5,532 nucleotides of DNA. Source: Chloroflexota bacterium (GTDB taxonomy: Bacteria > Cyanobacteriota > Vampirovibrionia > Obscuribacterales > Obscuribacteraceae). The DNA lies in NCBI GenBank assembly GCA_005240105.1, contig SBAT01000180.1, positions 1-5,532 of the forward strand, written 5' to 3'. The position numbers and the translations under genes are program-made. Shown in pieces: positions 1 to 5,532 of the stretch (within the stretch, counting starts at the first letter, position 1; each line of letters begins with the position of its first letter). The notes beneath the pieces were generated by a model. The model ran no database searches and was not told where the DNA came from. It saw only the letters and a list, made by a program, of their open reading frames with translations.

Positions 1-101
1 CAATGGCGCCATGCTAGACGGTTTTTAAGAGATTGGATTGTACTTATCTTGCCCAGCTGCCAAGCCTGGTATGCTTTTCGCCAATATAGCCGGAGGGCGG
101 C

Positions 102-106
102 AGAGG
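102..106 (+). promoter_or_regulatory. Ribosome binding site for the sugar porter
   Basis: AGAGG lies 6 bases before the ATG at 113, a normal Shine-Dalgarno spacing. A second purine run, GGAGGG at 93-98, is 14 bases away and too distant for this start. This site decides the ATG at 113 over the in-frame TTG at 38, which itself has an AAGAG (27-31) at plausible spacing, so the upstream start is not fully excluded. No convincing promoter is visible in bases 1-90. Confidence 0.55.
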
Positions 107-112
107 CAATAT

Positions 113-1483
113 ATGAACAGCACACAGATTCAATTCTTACTTTTAAGCTCGGTTGTCGGCGCATTAGGAGGACTGTTATTCGGCTTTGACACTGCTGTCA
201 TTGCCGGTGCCACACGTTCCCTCACCAGCACGTATCACTTAGACGCCGCCGCTCTCGGATTCACAGTATCAAGTGCGCTGTGGGGCACAGTAATAAGCGC
301 CATATTCGCCGGAATTCCGGGTGAGCGCTGGGGCGCACGTGAGGCTTTGCGCATCACTGCAATGCTCTATGTAATATCTGCTTTTGGTTGCGCATTCGCC
401 GCCAACTGGTGGGTTCTAATTGCATTTCGATTTATTGGCGGACTGGCAATTGGTGCTTCGTCAGTGCTCGGCCCAATTTACATTGCAGAATTGGCACCAG
501 CCAAGTGGCGTGGCAGACTCGTGGGAATGTTCCAAGTCAATATAGTTGTAGGCATTCTCTTCGCATACTTCTCAAATTATCTAATTGGACTGCAGCAATT
601 CGGACTAAATGAATGGCGCTGGCAGCTCGGAGTTTCCGCTATTCCAGCCATATTCTTTTTAACGATGTTGTTCCGCATTCCACGCAGCCCGCGTTGGTTG
701 GTAAGCAAGAATCACACCGAAGAAGCATTGTCTGTCTTGCGTCAAACCGGAATTGAAAATCCAGAAGCAGAAGTGCAGTCAATTCTTAATTCTCTTGGCT
801 CAGATGAAATTGCCGAGAAAGAACCACTCTTCAAGATGCAATACATGAAGCCAATTCTACTTGCTCTTACCATTGGCGTATTCAACCAACTCTCCGGCAT
901 AAATGCCATTCTGTATTACTTGAATGACATTTTTGCTCAAGCAGGATTTAGCAAAGTTTCGGCTGATTTGCAAGCGGTGGCAATCGGCGCCACCAACCTA
1001 ATCTCAACGCTAGTGGCCATGTCTGTTATAGATCGCTTCGGACGCAAGCCACTTCTGTTGATTGGCGCAATCGGCATGTCCTTTTGCTTGTTTGGTGTCG
1101 CGGCGGTCTTTTATACCCAGCAACATCAAGCGATGCTGCTCTGGTTCCTCGTCGGCTTCATCGCCTTTTTTGCCATGTCTCAAGGAGCTGTCATCTGGGT
1201 CTACTTGAGCGAAATATTTCCAACGCGCGTCAGAGCACGCGGACAAAGCCTGGGTTGCTCAGCACACTGGATAATGAATGCCATCATATCTGGTGTCTTT
1301 CCTATCCTGGCGAAATCATCCGGCGCTGTACCATTCGCATTTTTCGGCGTGATGATGCTTGTGCAATTCTTGGTTGTACTTCTCTTCTACCCAGAGACAA
1401 AACAAGTCTCTTTGGAAAAGTTGCAAGAGGCACTCGGGCTTGTTTCAGGTAAGCAGGAAAAGACGCCTACTTCAGTGGCATAG
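113..1483 (+). CDS. Sugar porter family MFS transporter (inner-membrane sugar:proton symporter-like)
   Basis: A 456-residue protein of the major facilitator superfamily, sugar porter branch (XylE/GalP/GLUT type), expected to carry a monosaccharide across the inner membrane, probably with protons. Family signatures appear in order: GFD in TM1 (24-26), RFIGG...PIYIAELAP then RGR (106-135), an SPRWL motif (192-196), NQLSGINAILYY (258-269), DRFGRK (307-312), WVYLSEIFPTRVRARG (362-377) and PETK near the C-terminus (427-430). Hydrophobic stretches fit 12 helices, and the length is normal. By alignment to XylE, sugar-site positions Gln168, Gln289, Asn294 and Trp392 appear kept as Gln141, Gln259, Asn264 and Trp362, while XylE Gln288 is Asn258. 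The N-terminal copy of motif A is degenerate (GERWGARE) whereas the C-terminal copy is canonical. The ATG at 113 is chosen because AGAGG lies 6 bases upstream and TM1 follows at the usual distance; an in-frame TTG at 38 or ATG at 71 would add residues atypical of the family. The sugar cannot be named from sequence. The 3' end overlaps the convergent acetyltransferase gene by 17 bases. Confidence 0.93.
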   Translation: MNSTQIQFLLLSSVVGALGGLLFGFDTAVIAGATRSLTSTYHLDAAALGFTVSSALWGTVISAIFAGIPGERWGAREALRITAMLYVISAFGCAFAANWWVLIAFRFIGGLAIGASSVLGPIYIAELAPAKWRGRLVGMFQVNIVVGILFAYFSNYLIGLQQFGLNEWRWQLGVSAIPAIFFLTMLFRIPRSPRWLVSKNHTEEALSVLRQTGIENPEAEVQSILNSLGSDEIAEKEPLFKMQYMKPILLALTIGVFNQLSGINAILYYLNDIFAQAGFSKVSADLQAVAIGATNLISTLVAMSVIDRFGRKPLLLIGAIGMSFCLFGVAAVFYTQQHQAMLLWFLVGFIAFFAMSQGAVIWVYLSEIFPTRVRARGQSLGCSAHWIMNAIISGVFPILAKSSGAVPFAFFGVMMLVQFLVVLLFYPETKQVSLEKLQEALGLVSGKQEKTPTSVA

Positions 1484-1994
1484 AATAGCGAACGACCATA
1501 GTGGATTCGCATCCGGTCACGGGACGCTTTGCCTTGGTTAACTTCATGCCTTGACGTTCGTAAAATTTACGAGCGAATGCATTCGGCTCATAGACCCACA
1601 CAGTCAATTCTTTGAACTTGGACTTCTTCATTTCATCACAGGCTTGATCAAACAATTTCTTGCCAATGCCAGTGCCCCAGTAGTCGGGCATGACATAGAT
1701 GTAATAGAGCTCGGCGGCAGTCTTGCCGTCTAAGTCCTCATCACGAGTAGCCCCGGCCGCGGCAAACCCGGCATCAAAACCATTGCTTTGGGCAATCCAT
1801 ATTGTGCCCTTGTCCTGCGCTGATTTTTCAATATTGTCGTACCAGTGCCGCTCCAAATCGCCAAAGGACCTCTGGCTAACATACTCGCGGGGAAGGATAT
1901 CAGCGTATGCCTTCTGCCGAGTAACCCAGTGCACGCGGGCTACACGCCCGGCATCGTCCACACTCTTAATTATCTCGATTTTTATTTGGCTCAT
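1467..1994 (-). CDS. GNAT family N-acetyltransferase
   Basis: A 175-residue cytosolic protein with the Gcn5-related N-acetyltransferase fold, which moves an acetyl group from acetyl-CoA to an amine. The N-terminal segment has the W..RQKAYADILPREY pattern (about 23-38) common in single-domain bacterial GNATs. Motif A, the acetyl-CoA pyrophosphate loop, is IYVMPDYWGTGIGKKLF at 99-115, with the Q/R-x-x-G-x-G/A element represented by YWGTGIG. Motif B follows as NAFARKFYERQGMK (138-151), with the usual FYE..G near the C-terminus. Length is typical. The acceptor substrate (antibiotic, small molecule, protein N-terminus) cannot be told from sequence. The ATG at 1994 is chosen over a TTG four codons upstream; neither has a clear Shine-Dalgarno. 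The gene lies 43 bases downstream of the repeat-protein stop on the same strand and may be read from that transcript. Its last 17 bases overlap the end of the convergent transporter gene. Confidence 0.9.
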   Translation of the reverse strand: MSQIKIEIIKSVDDAGRVARVHWVTRQKAYADILPREYVSQRSFGDLERHWYDNIEKSAQDKGTIWIAQSNGFDAGFAAAGATRDEDLDGKTAAELYYIYVMPDYWGTGIGKKLFDQACDEMKKSKFKELTVWVYEPNAFARKFYERQGMKLTKAKRPVTGCESTMVVRYSMPLK

Positions 1995-2032
1995 TACAAG
2001 ATACAACCGGAATTATTGTGAAAGATATTAGC

Positions 2033-2042
2033 ACTAATTAGT
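2033..2042. other. Short perfect palindrome at the repeat-protein stop codon
   Basis: ACTAATTAGT reads the same on both strands and covers the stop codon of the leftward repeat protein. It overlaps a second small inverted repeat, TTAG-CA-CTAA (2028-2037). Together they sit in the 43-base gap before the acetyltransferase ATG, where a regulator of that gene could bind. There is no direct evidence of function, and a 10-base AT-rich palindrome can arise by chance. Confidence 0.25.
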
Positions 2043-3150
2043 CCTGAGAGTCATCTTCCGGAGCTTCAGCTTCCGGCTTCCAGGTGCCAACCTTTTTCCT
2101 ATTCTGACTCGTAAATTCGGCCACATATTTATCAGTTTTATCGATACGTTTGCCATGGGTCAGAATCGCATATTTGAGAATGCCGACAAGATACTCTCGC
2201 ACCGGCATGCGCATTTCTCCGGCCATCTCTTCGGCCAATTCCATCATTTTCGGACTTAAGTTAAGACTGACATTGTCCTTAGGTAATTCTCTTCTGCTTC
2301 TGCCGCCGCCGCGATCTTCACTGGAGGCACCGCGGTCGCGTTGAAATCCGCCTTCGCGGCCTTCTCTGCTCTCACGAGGACGTCTAGGAGCATCACCTTC
2401 GAATTCTCTGCGGAATGGTCTGTCGCCCGAGCCTTCCTGGCGAGACCTGCCACCATATGAACTTCCCTCTGGTCTCGAGCGGAATCTAGAAGAACCAGCT
2501 TCGCCGCCTTCTGATCTAGAGCGATACGGTTTGTCGCCGCCGGACCCCTCTGATCTAGAGCGGAATCTGCTACCGCCTCCTTCTGCGCCTGCGGATCTTG
2601 AACGATATGGTTTGTCGCCGCCAGCACCTTCGGATCTAGAGCGGAATCTGCTGCCACCTTCGGCACCTTCTGATCTTGAACGATACGGTTTGTCACCGCC
2701 AGCACCTTCGGGTCTAGAGCGGAATCTGCTGCCACCACCTTCAGCGCCTTCGGATCTTGAACGATATGGCTTGTCGCCGCCTGCACCCTCAGATCTAGAG
2801 CGGAATCTGCTACCGCCGCCTTCTGCGCCTTCAGATCTAGAACGATATGGCTTGTCGCCGCCTGCACCCTCTGATCTAGAACGGAATCTGCTGCCACCGC
2901 CTGCCGCACCTGCGGATCTCGAGCGAAATGGCTTGCCAGCACCGCCTTCTCCGCCTGTAGAACCAGAGCGAAACTTACTGCCGCCACCTGCAGCGCCTTC
3001 AGATCTAGAGCGAAATGGCTTGCCTGCGCCGGCACCGCTCCTCGGTTTGCTCCCAAAGGACTTCGACGACGAACGACCGCGTCCAGCTCCGCCTCCAAAT
3101 GATTTACCCGACCCACTTCTGGGCTTACCTGCGCGCGGCTTCTTATCCAT
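2038..3150 (-). CDS. Arg/Ser/Gly-rich repeat protein with C-terminal ribbon-helix-helix-like domain
   Basis: A 370-residue protein in three parts. Residues 1-43 are basic and rich in Gly, Ser and Lys. Residues 44-229 are seven tandem units of about 27 residues built on KPYRSRSEGAEGGG + SRFRSRSEGAGGD, each with one Tyr or Phe and one Phe between RSRS blocks; a less ordered Arg/Glu/Gly linker runs to about 290. The region should be intrinsically disordered and strongly basic. Residues 293-332 look folded: a short alternating strand (NVSLNLS), a helix (300-312) and a second helix (316-330, PVREYLVGILKYAIL). This order and length match CopG/Arc-type ribbon-helix-helix DNA-binding domains, with Ser295 and Asn297 on the exposed strand face. 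An acidic tail (AEAPEDDSQD) ends the protein. There is no signal peptide or membrane segment, so it should be cytosolic or nucleoid-associated. A perfect TATAAT sits 33 bases upstream of the ATG; the Shine-Dalgarno is weak (GTGAAG). DNA binding is inferred, and RNA or ribosome association is an alternative. No named family is recognised. Confidence 0.85.
   Translation of the reverse strand: MDKKPRAGKPRSGSGKSFGGGAGRGRSSSKSFGSKPRSGAGAGKPFRSRSEGAAGGGSKFRSGSTGGEGGAGKPFRSRSAGAAGGGSRFRSRSEGAGGDKPYRSRSEGAEGGGSRFRSRSEGAGGDKPYRSRSEGAEGGGSRFRSRPEGAGGDKPYRSRSEGAEGGSRFRSRSEGAGGDKPYRSRSAGAEGGGSRFRSRSEGSGGDKPYRSRSEGGEAGSSRFRSRPEGSSYGGRSRQEGSGDRPFRREFEGDAPRRPRESREGREGGFQRDRGASSEDRGGGRSRRELPKDNVSLNLSPKMMELAEEMAGEMRMPVREYLVGILKYAILTHGKRIDKTDKYVAEFTSQNRKKVGTWKPEAEAPEDDSQD
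2464..3021 (-). repeat. In-frame tandem repeat array, seven units of about 81 bp
   Basis: This is the coding repeat inside the Arg/Ser/Gly protein (residues 44-229). Units start at residues 44, 73, 100, 127, 154, 180 and 207. Unit lengths are 29, 27, 27, 27, 26 and 27 residues, and the last is a 23-residue decayed copy. The central units are nearly identical in protein. Unit five has lost one Gly codon (78 bp). Each unit splits into two related halves of 13-14 residues, so the array is a doubled shorter repeat. Ser-Arg is often written TCT AGA, which makes that hexamer recur through the array. Synonymous differences between copies show they are not all recent duplicates. Confidence 0.93.
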
Positions 3151-3183
3151 TGATCTTCACTCTATGTAGTTTCCAACCGCCGA

Positions 3184-3189
3184 ATTATA
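3184..3189 (-). promoter_or_regulatory. Candidate -10 box of the repeat-protein promoter
   Basis: The minus strand reads TATAAT exactly here. Transcription would start near 3177, giving a leader of about 27 bases before the ATG at 3150. The -35 position (about 3207-3212, 17-base spacer) reads GCAAAG, a poor match to TTGACA, so the promoter may be weak, activator-dependent or use an alternative sigma factor. Confidence 0.5.
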
Positions 3190-3210
3190 CTCGATGTGAA
3201 GAGGTACTTT

Positions 3211-3236
3211 GCCCTTTGTGCTGATTGATTAAGGGC
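3211..3236. repeat. Inverted repeat in the divergent intergenic region, candidate operator
   Basis: GCCCTT (3211-3216) and AAGGGC (3231-3236) are perfect inverted arms separated by 14 bases. The left arm touches the presumed -35 region of the leftward promoter, and the whole element lies between two divergent genes. Position and symmetry suit a protein-binding operator better than a terminator, since the loop is long and no T-run follows. Function is inferred. Confidence 0.35.
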
Positions 3237-3301
3237 CTCATTGGTGTTCTTACGATGGACAATCCTCTACAACCTTAAGAAAATACCTTTATTCCTTTAC
3301 T

Positions 3302-3306
3302 GGGGG
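3302..3306 (+). promoter_or_regulatory. Ribosome binding site for the SRPBCC gene
   Basis: A GGGGG run lies 7 bases before the ATG at 3314. It is an imperfect Shine-Dalgarno but the only purine run in place. It supports the ATG over the in-frame TTG at 3308, which would be only one base away from it. No clear rightward promoter was found between 3190 and 3300. Confidence 0.45.
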
Positions 3307-3313
3307 CTTGGAC

Positions 3314-4285
3314 ATGGGCAGCAACAATGCTTTGTACGAAGTGGAATCTCTCAATCAACCATCAGGTGAACAGCAATCAGCAGCTTGTAAGGCATCGCAA
3401 AAGTTGAGTGAGAATGTCGCCGGAGTCGCCAAAGACAATAGCGATATCAACCGCGAGATGAACAACGGCAGAGTCAAGTGCAGTCCACCACCCATCACAC
3501 CGCCTTGCCAGTGGGAGGATATTCCTCCTAATCCAGCCATAGTCAGCAACAGAGTCAATGACATGATCTCGCGTGAGCAGTCCATGCACGGCAATATAAG
3601 TGAATTGTCTCCTTTGGTTGCAACAGATCCAAAGCTAGCCAAGAAATTGGACGACATAAATACACAATTGATGGCCTTAGAGATGGAAACAAACAAGCTC
3701 TACGATATGACCTCAGGTGGCGCATACGACGAAGGGGCAATCGACAGAGAAAACAGAGTTATTGAAAAGCTGACGAAAAAGCTGGACGAAGATCGCAAAT
3801 CACTCTCAAAAGATTTGGGTTGCGATGCCAATGATCGTCGCAACGGATTGGTTGCACAAGAGCATGAGACAGTATCATGCGAAGTAAACATGAAACCAAA
3901 AGAAGTCTGGAAACAAATAGGCAAGTTCGATACTTTGCCATGGCATCCAGGAATTGAGCCAACGAGCGCATCTGTGAATGGAAACATTCGCGAGCTAACC
4001 GCAGTAGGCGGCGTTCCGAAATTCAAAGAGACACTCATTGAAGATGGCAAAGACCGGAAGACGGGCGTCAGATACTACACTTATCAAATGACCGAAGGTC
4101 TGCCGGTTCAACCAATATCAACTCTAAAAGTAGAGCCTAGCGGTAAGGGAAGCCGTATTACATGGACAGCTGATATGGACTTGAGCACTCTGAATGAAGA
4201 GACCGCCAATGCCGTAGAAAACGGAATCAAGGGCTTCTACCAGCAGGGTCTATCTGCTCTTCTCGAGAAGCTGAACAAGAAGTAA
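3314..4285 (+). CDS. SRPBCC (START-like) domain protein with long polar N-terminal extension
   Basis: A 323-residue protein without signal peptide or membrane segment. The C-terminal part, about 185-321, resembles the SRPBCC ligand-binding fold (polyketide cyclase/PYR-PYL-like/MxaD-like group). It opens with a VSCEVNMKPKEVWKQIGKFD strand-helix and then WHPGI at 210-214. A strand with RELTAVGG (226-233) follows, then KETLIEDG, a YYTYQMTEG-LPVQP segment, a strand ending in GSRITWTADMD (279-289), and a long closing helix (about 295-321). This fold encloses a hydrophobic pocket for a lipid or small aromatic ligand; the ligand here is unknown. The first 183 residues are unlike the usual stand-alone SRPBCC proteins of about 140-150 residues. 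They are polar, carry a proline-rich loop CSPPPITPPC (56-65) and a charged helical stretch (about 105-168) likely to form a coiled coil. The TPR lipoprotein gene follows 23 bases later on the same strand. The domain call is good; the role is unknown. Confidence 0.85.
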   Translation: MGSNNALYEVESLNQPSGEQQSAACKASQKLSENVAGVAKDNSDINREMNNGRVKCSPPPITPPCQWEDIPPNPAIVSNRVNDMISREQSMHGNISELSPLVATDPKLAKKLDDINTQLMALEMETNKLYDMTSGGAYDEGAIDRENRVIEKLTKKLDEDRKSLSKDLGCDANDRRNGLVAQEHETVSCEVNMKPKEVWKQIGKFDTLPWHPGIEPTSASVNGNIRELTAVGGVPKFKETLIEDGKDRKTGVRYYTYQMTEGLPVQPISTLKVEPSGKGSRITWTADMDLSTLNEETANAVENGIKGFYQQGLSALLEKLNKK

Positions 4286-4291
4286 GTCGTT

Positions 4292-4297
4292 TATAAT
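4292..4297 (+). promoter_or_regulatory. Candidate -10 box just upstream of the TPR lipoprotein gene
   Basis: An exact TATAAT lies in the 23-base gap between the SRPBCC stop and the TPR ATG at 4309. A start about 7 bases downstream of the box (near 4304) would leave a leader of only about 5 bases. No recognisable -35 is seen at 4269-4274, and there is no Shine-Dalgarno before the ATG, so a nearly leaderless message is possible. The box may equally be chance in an AT-rich gap, with the gene read through from upstream. Confidence 0.35.
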
Positions 4298-4308
4298 ACT
4301 TCTTGCTT

Positions 4309-5229
4309 ATGAATAGAACCTTCTTGCAATTTGGTATTGCCGCAATTCTTTGCTTTAGCATCCTCTCGGGATGCGTTTCTGCACAGCAATTCGGCAAACA
4401 GGCGGCATCCTATTTAGAAGCTTATCAAATGTGTTCAAAAGCTCAGCAAGCGTTGGAAGATAAGGACTTTCAATTAGCTGATGAAGCTTGCAATAAAGGT
4501 TTAGAGCTTTTGGGCAAGCAGGATGATCCTCTTAAGGTAAATCTACTAGCAATCAAAGCACAAGCAAAGATGGAGCAGGGAGACTATGCCTCTGTAGTGA
4601 CAATAGTGGATCAGGCGCTGCCACTTATCTCACGCTTCGAAGGAAGAAATTCCCGCTCATACGCGTCCGCTATTACACGCAAAGCATTTTCCACTTTCTA
4701 CCAGGGAAAATTCGCAGCCGCCGAACCACTCTACTATGAAGCTGAAACACTATATGATCGCCTGGGCGCACCGCAATCGAAGGACAAATCGCTGCACTCC
4801 CACTATGAAGGCGTTCTTGCCGGCTTATTTGCTACCCTTGCCGCCAACGGTAACGATGTTGAGGCATGCTCAGCCGGCAGAAGACTCCTCATTGCGCAAG
4901 ACAGCGACGTGGAAGACTCCGATCTCAATTTAAAAATGCTACTGGCTAATGTGTTGGCTACCGATGGTGAAATGCTATACAAGCAACGCAAAAACAATCT
5001 AGCACGACCCTTTTTTGAAAGGTCGATACGGATATACAAACAGCACATGTATCAGAGATCCAACCCGGAAGGAAAGAGGGCAGTCTATACGCCGTCAGAC
5101 ATCATCATTACAGGGATGACACATCTGGGCGAAATCTACGAGAAGTCCGGTCGCCGCAAAGAAGGATACCTGCTCAAGAAAGAAGCCTATAGCTGGACTT
5201 GCGTCAATAGAAGAATTGATGACGAATAA
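4309..5229 (+). CDS. TPR-repeat lipoprotein, exported
   Basis: A 306-residue protein starting with a short basic N-terminus (MNR), a hydrophobic core (FGIAAILCFSI) and a lipobox LSGC with the lipidated Cys at 22. Residue 23 is Val, so no inner-membrane retention Asp is present, and an outer-membrane, periplasm-facing lipoprotein is expected in a diderm cell. An alternative signal peptidase I site (VSA before Gln26) is also possible. The rest is almost wholly helical and fits tetratricopeptide repeats at about 40-70, 76-109, 116-150, 210-244 and 264-296. Typical small/aromatic/Gly-Asp-Tyr positions are visible, for example MEQGDYASVV and YQGKFAAAEPLYYEAE. TPRs hold protein partners; none can be named. 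Cys42 and Cys61 just after the lipid anchor could pair. The ATG at 4309 is preferred to a TTG two codons earlier, since it begins a canonical signal peptide. The stop is 4 bases from that of the convergent next gene. Confidence 0.85.
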   Translation: MNRTFLQFGIAAILCFSILSGCVSAQQFGKQAASYLEAYQMCSKAQQALEDKDFQLADEACNKGLELLGKQDDPLKVNLLAIKAQAKMEQGDYASVVTIVDQALPLISRFEGRNSRSYASAITRKAFSTFYQGKFAAAEPLYYEAETLYDRLGAPQSKDKSLHSHYEGVLAGLFATLAANGNDVEACSAGRRLLIAQDSDVEDSDLNLKMLLANVLATDGEMLYKQRKNNLARPFFERSIRIYKQHMYQRSNPEGKRAVYTPSDIIITGMTHLGEIYEKSGRRKEGYLLKKEAYSWTCVNRRIDDE

Positions 5230-5233
5230 CGTC

Positions 5234-5532
5234 TCAGTTAAACCAGAGAGCAAAGCCAGGAAACTCGCGACCAAAAGCGCTCTGCAAATTGCGCCAGGTC
5301 TCCATCTTCGTCGTTGCGCCCTTTTCTAAATAAGGCGCGGCGGCAGGTCCTTGCACCCAGAGCACAAGATCCAACTTGGTTGGCTCGAGAAATACACGAC
5401 GGAGGTTAACACCACGTCCATCAGCATTGCGCCAAAAGGCAAGCAGCAACTTACCTTGAAGGACGTTTTCCGACTTATCCATCAAGTCCAGCCAGGCAGA
5501 TACCATAGCGTCAGTGACGTGCACATTAGGAA
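5234..5532 (-). CDS. Unrecognised protein, C-terminal part; runs off the window
   Basis: An open frame of 98 complete codons ends at a TGA (5234-5236). No stop lies between it and the window edge, so the true start probably lies beyond 5532. A GTG at 5524 and an ATG at 5506 are possible internal starts, but neither has a Shine-Dalgarno. The visible part has a helix-like start (TDAMVSAWLDLMDK), a strand-rich middle (NLRRVFLEPTKLDLVLWVQG), then a Tyr- and Lys-bearing loop and a C-terminus rich in Phe and Trp (GREFPGFALWFN). It has no Cys, no signal peptide and no membrane segment in view. The length, lack of repeats and even composition support a real gene rather than a shadow. The family is not recognised, so no function is offered. 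Confidence 0.6.
   Translation of the reverse strand, partial: PNVHVTDAMVSAWLDLMDKSENVLQGKLLLAFWRNADGRGVNLRRVFLEPTKLDLVLWVQGPAAAPYLEKGATTKMETWRNLQSAFGREFPGFALWFN

Noticed and set aside
38..112. Upstream TTG start extending the transporter by 25 residues
   Set aside because: The extra residues do not resemble sugar-porter N-termini, and a better placed ribosome binding site precedes the ATG at 113.
1084..1452. Rightward 122-codon frame within the transporter
   Set aside because: It overlaps the well-supported transporter frame entirely and shows no domain or ribosome binding site.
2464..3021. CRISPR-like periodic array
   Set aside because: The period is translated continuously in frame, with no unique spacers between identical repeats and no cas genes nearby.
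2256..3116. Second leftward frame across the repeat region
   Set aside because: It is another frame of the same repeat array, kept open by the in-frame periodicity. The real frame has an ATG, an upstream TATAAT and a folded C-terminus.
2531..3169. Long rightward frame with a repeating Leu/Pro/Ser pattern (DLERNLLPPP type)
   Set aside because: It is the antisense shadow of the Arg/Ser/Gly repeats. Because the units are multiples of three, all frames stay open. It starts at TTG, has no Shine-Dalgarno and has no recognisable domain.
3211..3236. Intrinsic terminator in the divergent region
   Set aside because: The stem is only six base pairs with a 14-base loop and no T-tract, and neither flanking gene ends there.
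3700..4050. Leftward frame antisense to the SRPBCC gene
   Set aside because: The opposite strand carries a clear SRPBCC domain. This frame has no recognisable motif.
5005..5025. Hairpin CGACC...GGTCG around a T-run, terminator-like
   Set aside because: It lies inside the TPR coding region. The T-run is in the loop rather than after the stem, so it does not fit an intrinsic terminator.

Overview
The window is a chromosomal-type stretch from a bacterium of roughly balanced base composition. It holds six protein-coding genes and no sign of phage, insertion sequence, RNA gene or CRISPR array. A lipobox-bearing tetratricopeptide protein points to a diderm (Gram-negative-type) cell. The mixture of a Gly/Arg/Ser repeat protein, an SRPBCC domain fused to a long unrelated N-terminus and a TPR lipoprotein resembles what is seen in environmental lineages such as Candidatus Obscuribacter (Melainabacteria/Vampirovibrionia). 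That assignment is a weak inference from gene style, because no taxonomic marker gene is present.

Layout. Bases 1-112 hold only the upstream region of the first gene. Bases 113-1483 (+) encode a sugar-porter MFS transporter. Its 3' end overlaps, tail to tail by 17 bases, a GNAT N-acetyltransferase gene at 1467-1994 (-). Upstream of the acetyltransferase and on the same strand lies 2038-3150 (-). This gene encodes a 370-residue protein with seven roughly 27-residue Arg/Ser/Gly repeats, followed by what looks like a ribbon-helix-helix domain. A 163-base divergent intergenic region (3151-3313) carries a perfect TATAAT for the leftward gene and an inverted repeat. To the right, 3314-4285 (+) encodes an SRPBCC-domain protein with a long polar N-terminus, and 4309-5229 (+) encodes a TPR lipoprotein with its own TATAAT just upstream. 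The window ends inside an unrecognised leftward gene (5234-5532), whose stop lies 4 bases from the TPR stop.

How the genes work together. No single pathway joins them. The transporter and acetyltransferase only share a convergent end. The repeat protein and the acetyltransferase could be one leftward transcript (43-base gap). The SRPBCC and TPR genes could be one rightward transcript (23-base gap), although the TPR gene seems to have its own promoter. The most unusual item is the repeat protein: a basic, low-complexity, aromatic-spaced array joined to a possible DNA-binding module, with a candidate operator in its own promoter region.
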